Source: Fagopyrum homotropicum (taxonomy: Eukaryota > Streptophyta > Magnoliopsida > Caryophyllales > Polygonaceae). Taken from it: a stretch of 64,000 nt of DNA. Shown here piece after piece: positions 9,966 to 21,179 of this stretch. The number at the start of each line of letters is the position of its first letter. Position 1 is the first letter of the stretch. The stretch lies in the NCBI GenBank assembly GCA_033239125.1, contig BSWB01000003.1, forward strand, positions 113,728,320 through 113,792,319, in the 5' to 3' direction. Position numbers and translations under genes: made by a program. The notes below the pieces were generated by a model that saw only the letters and a program-made list of their open reading frames with translations, did not search any database and was not told the origin of the DNA.

Positions 9966-11795
9966 TGTTCACGCTAGGATGTAGCACAAAAAGCTTTACA
10001 TTTATAACTCGAACTAAATCCTAAACTACCTAGCGAAACCCGCAGTGTACGGGACGTTCGTAGTATGGATAGTATTCCGAGGTTGAACACAAAGACTAAG
10101 GTGAGATTGATTCGGTTTATGATAGAGTTTAGTGAAGATCTAGGTTAAGAAAAGAAAGAAATTAAGAAATGAAAATCTCAATTGTTTTTGGTTGGTTTTT
10201 AGGTGATCAATCAAGGATCACAATTCATGCAAAAGTAAGCAATCAACTAAGCTAACGAATCAACACAAAGAAACAAGCCAAACACGAGATATGAATCAAA
10301 AGAGAGAAACGGATTCTAGGGGTTGGAAATTTCGATTATGGCATGGGACTCAAGTTATCTAATCATTCCTTGGATGATCTATGATATGTCGGGAGTAAGT
10401 GTTTCTAGAGTGGGATCAATCACCGGGTAAGTCTCATGGTCCATTAATCCATTCCTAAGGTCTCATTACCGGGTAAGTCTCTAAGAACCTAAGGATTGGA
10501 ATTCTACACAAACCGGATTTGTTGCCTAGAGGTCTAACCTATCCTTACCGGGTAAGTCTCGAAAAGGGAAGTTCTAAACAACTATCCTAGCACACTTAGT
10601 CCAATGGCGGCTTGTGAGGCTCACCACTACCTAGGGTTTGTAATCTTCGAAATCTAAGGGTAAGAATCACCGGGTAGGTCTCTTCTAACACTTAGTAGCT
10701 AACACTAGGTCACCCTAGGCTAGATTAACTCAACAAACACCTAGGATTTCAACATTCTAACAATCTAAAACTAGATTCATCGAACCAGGAGAAACCACGG
10801 GGTGTTCTACACATCCACGGCCGTGGAATGGGAAGATCCACCCGTGGACTTCAACAGAGAGTTCGTTCTTGTAAGTTACTCATCCAAAGGTAAATCTAAG
10901 TGCATACTATCATAGTCCTAGCCACAATCATCCTTTCCTTACCCTAGAATCACATCTATTTAGCCTACAACATTCATCATAACAATCGAAATCATCATAC
11001 ATAAACTCATAGCATTCATTTGCAAGATAGTGAAGGAAAAGAGATGAACAAGTGAACTAAAACAAAACCAAGCTGAAAATAGAATTAGAGTAACTCACAA
11101 TCCTTCTTAAAGAAGGTTCAAATGGTTCATACAACTCTAGAAATAGAATCCGGAATTCTTCACTACAAAAACTATCAAGGTGTGGTAATGGTGTGTGTTC
11201 TTCTTCTCCTCTTCAATGGAGCTCTTCTTCTTCCTCTTTGACACTTTCCTTCCTAGAAAGACTTCTTGTTGAGAGAGTATTTTTGATTGGAAGATTTTGA
11301 TAATGGAGAGCTGCTCCAAGATGCTTCTCTTAGCCAATGAAGGACCACTTTTATAACAAATTTTGCATGAGCTGGCCATGAGAGTCGTGGCACAGCTGTC
11401 ACAAGAATCTGGCAAAATCCACGGGTAAAATCACGGCCGTGGAATGTGCCAGTGAACCGTGGTTTGCTCCAGAAACTTCGCCTTGGATCATTAAGTTGTG
11501 ATTTGGTGCATGGCTTGTGTTGGCAAGGCTCCATGAGTCTCCCTTAGCCTCTAGTTTGCAATCCTAATGAGCCCGGAGGTGTGTCATTCTCGAGGATTGA
11601 TTCTTGAATGCATCAATTAAACTCCTAAATCTCCCAAAATACCTATAAAACACGCACAAGTCCGTGTAGACGTCTATCTCCACAAAATACATGAATTGTG
11701 TGCAAAACGTCGTGAACTAATGCTAAACCATGCATGAATGAGCGGAAAATCTATCTAAATGGGTGTCTAAATCTAAGTCATAAATCGTGTTATCA
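9966..11795 (-). repeat. 3' LTR of element B
   Basis: The ends are TGTTCACGC and GTGTTATCA on the plus strand (TGATAACAC to GCGTGAACA in element sense). It is 1,830 bases, the same length as its partner. It carries the four-copy GAGACTTACCCGGT array (10420, 10466, 10545, 10667), CCACGGCCGTGG at 10815-10826, and a matching CACGGCCGTGG at 11432-11442. Confidence 0.95.
10420..10682 (-). promoter_or_regulatory. Four-copy GAGACYTACCCGGTRA array in B LTR
   Basis: The 16-base motif starts, in plus coordinates, at 10420, 10466, 10545 and 10667. Spacings are 46, 79 and 122. The same number and nearly the same spacing occur in C, D and G. Confidence 0.85.
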
Positions 11796-11811
11796 AAATA
11801 CCCCATACTTA
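11796..11811 (-). promoter_or_regulatory. Polypurine tract of element B
   Basis: In element sense AAGTATGGGGTATTTT abuts the 3' LTR start TGATAACAC. The same block is next to the D and C LTRs. Confidence 0.75.
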
Positions 11812-13402
11812 AGGTTTGCTCGTCCCCGAGAAAATTCCGAATTATAGACTTAAGAGATGACATGATTTATGTATGCAGAAAAATGACAAATCTTTTTGGA
11901 GTTGTGCTTCTAATATTGGATTACCTTCATAGTCATGTTTCATGGCAATGGACAAGCAATTACGTATCAAACAAAAGAAAGCATGGAAAGACGATTGTAC
12001 TTAACTCAAAAGCATGCATGAAATGTAAAAATGAAGAAGCTAAGAAGATCAAGAGCATATCCAATCTAGATTTCTAAGTCTTACAAACATGCAAATAGGT
12101 CACAAGGTCTTGTGAAATAGAAGGCGAAGAAACGTTGTGATTAGGTGGGATTTTTCTAGGGTATGTGATGCTAATCCTGGAATGGAACTAACTCCACAAT
12201 CTTGTCCTCGATCAACTTTCCTCAAGTGTATATTTTTCTCTATCTTTTCTTTCTTTTCTTTTTCTTTGACTTATTTTTGAGACAATGGCATTGGTGTACA
12301 AAAGCCGAAACCTTGGTGATTAGCCGTCCTCGGGCTTTTTCTATTTTTTCGAGGTGCATCCACACCGGGCACACATACCAAAGCTCGTTAGGACTATTGG
12401 TTTATTTGACTTTGGCAAGGCACCAACACCCGATTATGTGAAGTGTACCGAGTTACTTGTCATTTAAACCAACGTCCCCAAACATATGTTTTTGTCTACA
12501 CTTTCACAACAATTTCGGCATTTTATGCATGCTATTCTTTCATCAACATCTTCACCCCACACTTGCTTTTCATACACATCAACACACTATCATGCTCCTA
12601 TTCCCAGATGGGTCAAAAGAGGTCAAATTTGTATCAATTGAGGTGCTCAAACAATCATGATCAAGATGAGAATTAAAGGAAGATGAATTGCCTCATTCAT
12701 TCCTAGATGGTATGCAAGAACTAGCATGTAATTTCGACTTTCAATACTCAATCCATTCTAGGCAAACATCATGATCACAAATCATTCATGGGATTCAAGA
12801 GAAGTATTTCAAGTCCACATATGCATTCATCAATTTAACACATAAGGCCATCCATAGCCAATCCACAAGACAAGATTCATCATTAGGGTCATATCCAAGC
12901 CTAGAAAGCACAAATATTTTTTTTTTTTTTAATTTTCTGATTTTTATGGGATTTTCGAAATGAATATGTGCAATGCAAGACATGTGAAAATTTTAAACTA
13001 CCCTAGATGCTCATCATGCAAAATATCATGCAAACCCCACCCCATACTTAGAAACACATTGTCCCCAATGTGGTATTCGAGTAAAGAAGAGTGAAGGAAG
13101 GTTCTCACAATGTAAAAATGGTTTGCTATGGTATTTGGGATTCTCAAGTGGAATTGATGTTGGATGATTCTATCAACCATGGTAGAGAGCTCTAAGTATT
13201 CCTCAAAGCGTCGGGACCCGCGCTAGGCACCGCTAGCCGTCCAAGTTCCGCGTCCGCTCCACCCATAATTGATGAGGGGTTCATCATCATCATTCAATTG
13301 CCAAGCAAGGCTTCCAATGCTACTAAAGTTCTAGCACACACAAAGCACACAAAAACAGAAAAATCTAAGCAAAAACGAAAAATGAAAAGGGAAAAACGTT
13401 AC

Positions 13403-13440
13403 TAATGGGTTGCCTCCCACCAAGCGCTTCTTTAAGGTCA
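13403..13440 (-). promoter_or_regulatory. Post-pol conserved block with GGGAGGCAACCC stem-loop (B)
   Basis: In element sense: GACCTTAAA, AAGCGCTTGG, TGGGAGGCAACCCA. The last part forms TGGG/CCCA around AGGCAA. The same block follows pol in C (32690-32725) and D (56362-56399). Confidence 0.75.
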
Positions 13441-13465
13441 TTAGCTTGACCAAACTCGGGGGCGT

Positions 13466-14875
13466 CTACTCAAGGTGAAGTGGGGCAATTATGTCCACCG
13501 GAGCTCCCGGGATATACTTCTTCAACCGGTGCCCATTCACCTTAAAGTTCCCACAATGTTCCCCTCCTATCTCAATAGCTCCATGGGGAAAGATCTTCTT
13601 CACCACATATGGCCCGGTCCATCTTAATTTGAGCTTTCCGGGAAAAAGCCGCAGCCTTGAGTTGAAGAGAAGGACAAGGTCTCCTTCACTCAACTCTTTG
13701 GGGATGATCCTCTTGTCATGCCACCGCTTGGTTCTTTCCTTATAGATCCGGGCATTCTCATAAGCATCCAACCGGATCTCCTCAAGGGCATTCAATTTAA
13801 GCAATCTCTTCTCTCCCGCCTCCTTGAGATCAAAATTTAGCCACTTAATGGCCCAATAAGCTCTATGCTCCATCTCTACCGGGAGGTGGCAAGACTTGCC
13901 ATAAACCAACTTGTAAGGAGTGGTGCCAATCGGTGTCTTGAAGGCGGTTCTATATGCCCATAAGGCATCATCAAGCCTCATAGCCCAATCTTTTCTCGTC
14001 CTAGATACCGTCTTCTCAAGGATGGCTTTGATTTCCCGGTTGGAGATTTCCACTTGGCCACTAGTTTGGGGATGGTAAGGTGTTGCCACCTTATGAGTCA
14101 CCCCATACTTGGTCAAAAGTGCTCCAAAGTTCCTATTTGTGAAGTGCTTCCCTCCATCACTTATGATCACCCTTGGTGTTCCAAACCTAGGAAAGATCAC
14201 TCGGTTGAAGAGCCGCACCACCACCTTGGCATCATTTGTAGGAGAGGCGATTGCCTCCACCCATCGTGACACATAGTCCACCGCCAATAGGATGTAGAGA
14301 TTGCCACATGAAGAAGGGAATGGTCCCATGAAGTCCACACCCCACACATCAAATATTTCTACTTCTTGGATGTTGTTCAAGGGCATCTCATTCCTTCTTG
14401 AGATGTTGCCCGTTCTTTGGCAAGCATCACATGCCGCTACAAAACCTTGCACATCTTTAAACAAGTTAGGCCAATAAAAACCGGATTGCAATACCTTTGC
14501 ACACGTCTTGTGTGAGCTAGCATGGCCTCCACATGGTAAGGAGTGACAATGCCGGATCACACTCTCTACTTCATCTTCCGGTATGCATCTTCTAAACACT
14601 CCATCCGGGCCTCTTTTGAACAAGAGTGGCTCACTCCAATAGTAATGCCTCACATCATTGAAGAACTTCTTCCTTTGGGCATATGACAAGCCGGGAGGCA
14701 CTTCCTCACACACAAGATAGTTCACAATGTGGGCATACCATGGCTCACTTCCTCTAGACACTTGGAACAAGCATTCCTCCATCATTTGTAATTGCTCGTC
14801 CCGGAATGAGTCATCAATCGGGATGTCATCTCTCTCAAGCTCTAATGGAGGCAATCTACTAAGGTGATCCGCCAC
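13466..14875 (-). pseudogene. Integrase of element B (intact frame, severed from pol by a stop)
   Basis: 469 codons open. In order: an RNase H tail MADHLSRLPPLE, the zinc-binding HHCC domain (HCHSLPCGGHAS ... CDACQRTG), the catalytic core with Asp in VWGVDFMGPFPSS, Asp in VIISDGGKHF and Glu in QVEISNREIK, then a long C-terminal domain ending with RWTGPYVVKKIF and NGHRLKKYIPG. The DDE triad is complete, so the domain itself looks sound. It would insert element cDNA into chromosomes. A TAA codon at 14876-14878 replaces Ser in the frame shared with RT (D has SENSMADH at this place), so it would need readthrough. Confidence 0.9.
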
Positions 14876-14878
14876 TTA

Positions 14879-16687
14879 GTTCTCGGATCCCTTCTTGTCC
14901 CGAATTTCCAAATCAAACTCTTGTAGAAGAAGGATCCACCGAATCAACCTAGGCTTGACATCCTTCTTGGTAAGTAGATAACGGATCACAGCATGATCCG
15001 TATAAGCTACGACCTTCGCTCCAACAAGATATGAGCGGAACTTCTCAAAAGCATACACCACTGCTAGCAACTCTTTCTCCGTGGTAGCATAATTGAGTTG
15101 GGCATCATCTAGCGTCTTGCTAGCATAATAGATGGCATGAGTGCGCCCATCTTTCCTTTGCCCCAAAACAGCCCCAACGGCTACATCGCTTGCATCACAC
15201 ATGATCTCAAATGGTAAACTCCAATCCGGAGGTTGCATGATAGGTGCAGAGACCAAGGCGTTTTTCAACCTACAAAAAGCCTCAAGACAATCTTTGGAAA
15301 AGACAAAATCAACATCCTTCATTAGCAGGTTAGTGAGAGGCTTAGAAATTTTAGAGAAGTCTTGAATAAACCTCCGGTAAAAACCGGCATGCCCTAAGAA
15401 ACTCCTTACCCCCTTCGCCGAGGTAGGTGGTGGCAACTTCTCTATCGTTTCAATCTTGGCCCTATCAACCTCAATGCCACGGTTAGACACCAAGTGTCCC
15501 AACACAATGCCTTCACTTACCATGAAGTGGCATTTTTCCCAATTCAAGACAAGATTTGTCTCCTCACATCTTTGCAATACTAATGACAAGTTAGCCAAGC
15601 AATTATCAAAGGAAGAACCATAAACAGAGAAATCATCCATGAACACCTCCATGATATTTTCAATGTATTCCGAAAAGATAGCCATCATACACCTTTGGAA
15701 GGTGGCGGGTGCATTACACAACCCAAATGGCATTCTCCTATATGCAAAAGTTCCCCATGGACATGTAAAGGTAGTTTTCTCTTGGTCATCGGGGTGGATA
15801 GGGATTTGGAAGAATCCACTATAGCCATCTAAGTAGCAAAAATGAGAATGTTGAGCTAACCTTTCTAGCATTTGGTCAATGAAGGGGAGAGGGAAGTGAT
15901 CTTTCCTAGAGGCCATGTTCAATTTCCTATAATAAATGCACATTCTCCACCCCGTAACCGTCCTAGTTGGGATTAGTTCATTGTTCTCATTAGTCACTAC
16001 GGTCATCCCACCCTTCTTAGGAACTACATGAACGGGACTAACCCACTTACTATCCGAGATAGGGTAGATAATTCCCGCATCTAGCAACTTAATGATTTCC
16101 TTTTTGACTACCTCTTTCATTATAGGATTCAATCTTTTTTGATGTTCAATAGAGGGTTTGTGGTTATCTTCCATCATTATCTTATGCATGCACAAAGAAG
16201 GTTTTATGCCAACCAAATCATCAATAGTATAGTCAATGGCTTTCCTATGCAATCTTAGCTCATGCAACAACTTAGCAAGTTCATCATCACTCAAGCATGC
16301 ATTCACAATCACCAGATATGTAGAATCAACACCAAGGAAAGCATACTTTAAATGAGGGGGGAGGGGTTTGAGTTCAAGTTGAGGAGGACCTTTATCGATT
16401 GGAGACGATCCAAACAATGTTGGATGAGATGAATCCAAAGCAAATGAAGACCCTTCAAGGCTCCTAGAAGCTTGATCATCATTAAGGGCTGATTCAGGGG
16501 AAACCACGGCCAGAACCACGGTTTGATCCAAGTCCACGGCCGTGGACCTTGCCTGGCTTGCTTCTCGGAGTTGTCCAGAGAGTTTGACGGCCGTGGAACA
16601 TAAATCTCGACCGTGGAACTTGCAGCTGTTCAACACCTCTTCGTGGCCTTCAAATCCTACTCTTGGCTCCTCTTCTAATGCTTCCAA
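14879..16687 (-). pseudogene. Reverse transcriptase and RNase H of element B
   Basis: 603 codons in the same frame as PR and IN. Residues 1-100 are a variable linker containing the box-encoded peptides STAVK and STAVD. RT begins near residue 110 (LKPLPPHLKYAFLG). The catalytic residues are Asp in CYLDGYSGFFQ (about 287) and FMDD (349-352). RNase H follows with CDASDVAVGAVL, TEKELLAVVYAFEKF and YTDHAVIRYLL. Asp of the conserved CIDYRKLN is changed to Tyr (CIYYRKLN, about residue 252). The frame is bounded upstream by TGA at 16706-16708 and downstream by TAA at 14876-14878. It converts element RNA to DNA in the cytoplasmic particle. Confidence 0.9.
16502..16620 (-). repeat. Cluster of CCACGGCCGTGG boxes in the PR-RT linker of B
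   Basis: A perfect palindrome lies at 16534-16545. Near-copies lie at 16504-16522 (ACCACGGCC, ACCACGGTT), 16586-16596 (GACGGCCGTGG) and 16609-16617 (GACCGTGGA). D has a matching cluster at 59465-59580. Confidence 0.85.
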
Positions 16688-16708
16688 GGCCTTGACCTCT
16701 TCATTTCA

Positions 16709-17437
16709 ATCCTTCTCAACACCTTCCTCCATCATACTTAAGGTAAGAATCTTCTCCAAGGGATCCTTGATCAAGATCGAGCTCACAACTTCTCTAAATT
16801 CCTCTTGCTCGACTATGTTGAAGACATCCTCATCAAGGGTTGGCCCTTTCATCATTGTGGACAACTTGAACCTGATGTTCTCTTCTCCAATGTTGAAGGA
16901 GAGAATCCCATTCTTGCAATCCACTAGGCATCCGGAAGTGGCTAGGAAAGGTCTTCCTAAGATGATGGGAACCGGATAATCCGCCGGAATGTCCAAGACA
17001 ACAAAATCGATTGGCACATAGAATCCTCCTAGTTGCACCGGGATGTCTTCTAAGATCCCAACCGGATGAGTGATAGAACGGTCCGCCATATAGAGGGTCA
17101 TCTTGACCGGTTTTGGCTCTCCTAGCCCGACCTTGTTGCAAAGTGCAAGCGGTATGATGCTTACATTTACCCCAAGATCACAAAGCGCTTCATACTTCAC
17201 ATCTCCCACTCCAATTGGGACACAAAAGGAACCCGGATCTCTTAGCTTGGGAGGCATTTCCTCCTTCATCGTTTGGATCAATTCCGAGGATCTCTTGGTC
17301 ATTCTTATCTCCCCATACTCCTCCAACTTCCTTTTGTTGGAGAGTATCTCTTTCAAGAACTTGCCATATGCCGGCATTCCTAAAATGGCATCCATGAACG
17401 GAATGTTAATATGTAATTTAGACATTAGTTCAAGGAA
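16709..17437 (-). pseudogene. Protease region of element B
   Basis: The frame starts MSKLHINIPFMDAILGMPAYG and continues with MPPKLRDPGSFCVPIGVG and an atypical retropepsin. The active site reads CDLGVNVSIIPLALC, where D and C have CDLGASVSIIPL, so Ala-Ser is replaced by Val-Asn. MADRSITHPVGILEDIPV, DFVVLDIPADYPVPIILGRP and FLATSGCLVDC follow. The Asp-Leu-Gly (rather than Asp-Thr-Gly) active site is shared by C, D and E here. A 1-base loss near 17437 separates it from gag (D reads DNHFGKFLELMSK). TGA at 16706-16708 ends it. Confidence 0.85.
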
Positions 17438-19208
17438 TTAACGAAGTGATTGTCCAAACGAGCTCTTGCTCGTGATTGTGGGAATGGTAGTGGTGGCTTG
17501 TATGGAGGCGGTGCCACATATGTTGGCTCTACATCCTTGCTCTTGCCTCCATCTCCTTGCAAGGTTTCTTCTTCTATCACCACTTGTTTCCCTTTAGCAT
17601 TCTCCTTGGGCAAAGGATCTTTCATGCTCAACCCACTCCTTGTAGTGATGGCCAACACTTGGCCTCTTGGGTTGTCTTCGGTTCTTCCGGGAAGCTTTCC
17701 CGGATCTCTATGGGCTTCACCCGCCTTTTGGAACACTTGTGCTTCCAAAACCTTTTGAGCTTTAGAGATGGAAGTCACGGTGCTCTCAAGACCACTCAAC
17801 CTTCCAAGCAATTGCTCAAACATCATTTCGGTTCTATCTTTTGGAGGTTGAGTAAATCCGGGTGGAGGTTCTTGTGAAGCTTTTGGTGGTGGAGTTGTGC
17901 TTGTGGAAGCGGGAGGGTTCAAGGCTCCATCCGGGTTAGAATAAGAAATCCGGGATGGTTGTGGTTTGTCCGGTAATTGTTGAATTGCCGGTTGTTGTTG
18001 AAGTTCCTTGGACCTTGATAATTGTTGTAATTGCCCCTTCCCATGTAATTCACATCCTCCTCTTTGGAAGATAGATTAGCTTGCACTTGCACTTGAGGAG
18101 TTGCTTGATTCTTCAAGGTTGTAGCACACAACTCCCTCAAGGACTTTAGCTCGTTATTGATGGCGTCAAGCTTGAAATTGCTCATGGTGACCTCACTCAC
18201 CTCATATTCTCCCGCCTTTCTCCCTTCACTCTTCCTATGGGAGTACTTCTCAATCACTAGAGCTTGCTTCTCCACAAACTCAAAAGCTTCATCTACATGC
18301 TTCTCCATGAAAGTCCCACCGGAAAGAGATTGGAGCTTGAATTGGCTATCTTCATCAAGTCCTTTGAAGTAGATCTCCAATAGCTCAATTTTCGGTATGT
18401 TATGGTGTGGACAATCTAGGAGAAGATCTTTGAACCTCTCCCAAGACTTGAATAAACTCTCTCTATCCTTCATCACGAAGGCATTGATCTTCCCTCTTAA
18501 CTCGGTAGTCTTGGAAGGTGGGAAGAACTTAGTCAAAAACTCGGTTGTCATCTCCTCCTAAGTACCAACTCGTCCTTGTGGAATAGATTGATACCAAGCT
18601 AAGGCTTTATCCTTAAGAGAGAAGGAAAAAGCCCTAAGCTTATGGTTGTTGCTCTCCAATCTTGGCGGTCTAAGAGTCTCCATCAAGATCTCATAGTTCA
18701 TCAAGTGTTGATGAGGAGACTCTCCTTCCATCCCTCCAAATTGATTATGCCGGATCATTTGTAGAACTTGAGGGCGGAGTTCATAATCATGGGTTGCGGG
18801 ATCTCCTAAGTTCACACCCGGACGGTGTGCTCTTTGTGCCGGATCCATACGTTGCCCCAACGTTTGTGGCTCTTCCATAGCAATGGGCACAACCCTAATA
18901 TTCACCGCCGGCTGCGGTTGTGGTGGAGGTGGAGGAGGTTGTTGACGGTTAAGCTCTCTTTGCACAAGAGCTTGCCTAATCTCATCAATCTCCCTCCTAG
19001 TTGCCTCTTGCCTCTCATTGGCAAGTCTCCTTTCTTCCTCCAAGAGCTCATCTCTTAGCCTAATTTGCTCTAAGGCTTCATCCAATTCCGCTTGGAGGTT
19101 TCTTCCGGCCATCTCTTTCTCCTTTCGAATGCTCTTGGATCTAGATCTAAGGGTTTTCTCCGGTTCGGGATCGAATGGAGCTAAATCCTTTCCACGAGAT
19201 CTTCGCAT
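17438..19208 (-). pseudogene. gag of element B
   Basis: The likely start is the ATG at 19208 (MRRSRGKDLAPFDPEPEKT), chosen because C and D start the same way after their primer sites. A charged coiled-coil-like segment (QAELDEALEQIRLRDELLEEE) is followed by a Pro run and the capsid domain (VNLGDPATHDYELRPQVLQM, MTTEFLTKFFPPSKT, KSWERFKDLLLDCPHH). An Asn-rich tail (NYNNYQGPRNFNNNRQFNNY) ends it; no CCHC knuckle is visible. TAG at 18558-18560 replaces Trp of TWEEM. A 1-base deletion near 17946 shifts frame before NPPASTSTTPPPKAS. Confidence 0.85.
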
Positions 19209-19325
19209 ACACCTAAAGAGTAAGAAGTGTCCTGAAAAGCAAAGACACACACCAAAGAGAGATCAAAAGCAACAAGAAAGATCTACACTATAAACAATCA
19301 CAAAATAGACTCAATCTAGACCTAG

Positions 19326-19343
19326 TCCCCGGCAATGGCGCCA
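19326..19343 (-). promoter_or_regulatory. Primer binding site of element B (tRNA-Asp)
   Basis: In element sense TGGCGCCATTGCCGGGGA, six bases inside the 5' LTR. It is complementary to the 3' end of plant tRNA-Asp with one mismatch (A where C has G). Confidence 0.85.
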
Positions 19344-19349
19344 AAAACT

Positions 19350-21179
19350 TGTTCACGCTAGGATGTAGCACAAAAAGCTTTACATTTATAACTCGAACTA
19401 AATCCTAAACTACCTAGCGAAACCCGCAGTGTACGGGACGTTCGTAGTATGGATAGTATTCCGAGGTCGAACACAAAGACTAAGGTGAGATTGATTCGGT
19501 TTATGATAGAGTTTAGTGAAGATCTAGGTTAAGAAAAGAAAGAAATTAAGAAATGAAAATCTCAATTGTTTTTGGTTGGTTTTTAGGTGATCAATCAAGG
19601 ATCACAATTCATGCAAAAGTAAGCAATCAACTAAGCTAACGAATCAACACAAAGAAACAAGCCAAACACGAGATATGAATCAAAAGAGAGAAACGGATTC
19701 TAGGGGTTGGAAATTTCGATTATGGCATGGGACTCAAGTTATCTAATCATTCCTTGGATGATCTATGATATGTCGGGAGTAAGTGTTTCTAGAGTGGGAT
19801 CAATCACCGGGTAAGTCTCATGGTCCATTAATCCATTCCTAAGGTCTCATTACCGGGTAAGTCTCTAAGAACCTAAGGATTGGAATTCTACACAAACCGG
19901 ATTTGTTGCCTAGAGGTCTAACCTATCCTTACCGGGTAAGTCTCGAAAAGGGAAGTTCTAAACAACTATCCTAGCACACTTAGTCCAATGGCGGCTTGTG
20001 AGGCTCACCACTACCTAGGGTTTGTAATCTTCGAAATCTAATGGTAAGAATCATCGGGTAGGTCTCTTCTAACACTTAGTAGCTAACACTAGGTCACCCT
20101 AGGCTAGATTAACTCAACAAACACCTAGGATTTCAACATTCTAACAATCTAAAACTAGATTCATCGAACCAGGAGAAACCACGGGGTGTTCTACACATCC
20201 ACGGCCGTGGAATGGGAAGATCCACCCGTGGACTTCAACAGAGAGTTCGTTCTTGTAAGTTACTCATCCAAAGGTAAATCTAAGTGCATACTATCATAGT
20301 CCTAGCCACAATCATCCTTTCCTTACCCTAGAATCACATCTATTTAGCCTACAACATTCATCATAACAATCGAAATCATCATACATAAACTCATAGCATT
20401 CATTTGCAAGATAGTGAAGGAAAAGAGATGAACAAGTGAACTAAAACAAAACCAAGCTGAAAATAGAATTAGAGTAACTCACAATCCTTCTTAAAGAAGG
20501 TTCAAATGGTTCATACAACTCTAGAAATAGAATCCGGAATTCTTCACTACAAAAACTATCAAGATGTGGTAATGGTGTGTGTTCTTCTTCTCCTCTTCAA
20601 TGGAGCTCTTCTTCTTCCTCTTTGACACTTTCCTTCCTAGAAAGACTTCTTGTTGAGAGAGTATTTTTGATTGGAAGATTTTGATAATGGAGAGCTGCTC
20701 CAAGATGCTTCTCTTAGCCAATGAAGGACCACTTTTATAACAAATTTTGCATGAGCTGGCCATGAGAGTCGTGGCACAGCTGTCACAAGAATCTGGCAAA
20801 ATCCACGGGTAAAATCACGGCCGTGGAATGTGCCAGTGAACCGTGGTTTGCTCCAGAAACTTCGCCTTGGATCATTAAGTTGTGATTTGGTGCATGGCTT
20901 GTGTTGGCAAGGCTCCATGAGTCTCCCTTAGCCTCTAGTTTGCAATCCTAATGAGCCCGGAGGTGTGTCATTCTCGAGGATTGATTCTTGAATGCATCAA
21001 TTAAACTCCTAAATCTCCCAAAATACCTATAAAACACGCACAAGTCCGTGTAGACGTCTATCTCGACAAAATACATGAATTGTGTGCAAAACGTCGTGAA
21101 CTAATGCTAAACCATGCATGAATGAGCGGAAAATCTATCTAAATGGGTGTCTAAATCTAAGTCATAAATCGTGTTATCA
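19350..21179 (-). repeat. 5' LTR of element B
   Basis: 1,830 bases. Differences seen from 9966-11795: C for T in GAGGTCGAAC; T for G and T for C in the AATGGTAAGAATCATCGGG stretch; A for G in CAAGATGTGG; G for C in TATCTCGAC. No indel was noticed. The four-copy array and dyad boxes are as in the partner. Confidence 0.95.

Larger units (their letters stand above)
11796..13465 (-). other. 3' non-coding region of element B
   Basis: 1.67 kb between integrase and the 3' LTR, where Athila elements often carry an env-like frame. None is visible. The region is conserved along its whole length with D (54753-56425). It includes a T-rich stretch, a GC-rich block near 13204-13262, and a conserved stem-loop block at 13403-13440. 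Short antisense frames (12443-12676) have counterparts in D (55400-55642) but no recognisable product. Confidence 0.7.
9966..21179 (-). mobile_element. Element B: young Athila-type Ty3/gypsy element, coding-defective
   Basis: 11,214 bases, inserted antisense in element A. On the minus strand: 5' LTR (21179-19350), tRNA-Asp primer site, gag, PR, RT-RNase H, IN, 1.67 kb non-coding 3' region, polypurine tract, 3' LTR (11795-9966). The LTRs are 1,830 bases each, with about five differences seen by eye. Coding lesions: TAG at 18558-18560, frameshifts near 17946 and 17437, TGA at 16706-16708, TAA at 14876-14878. It is the same family as D and G. No env-like frame was found. Confidence 0.93.

Noticed and set aside
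16502..16620. Captured host gene in the PR-RT linker of B
   Set aside because: The linker is collinear with D and made largely of repeated box peptides. No host domain is seen.
19326..19343. tRNA-Asp gene fragment
   Set aside because: Only the 18-base primer complement is present, next to an LTR. No cloverleaf or promoter boxes.
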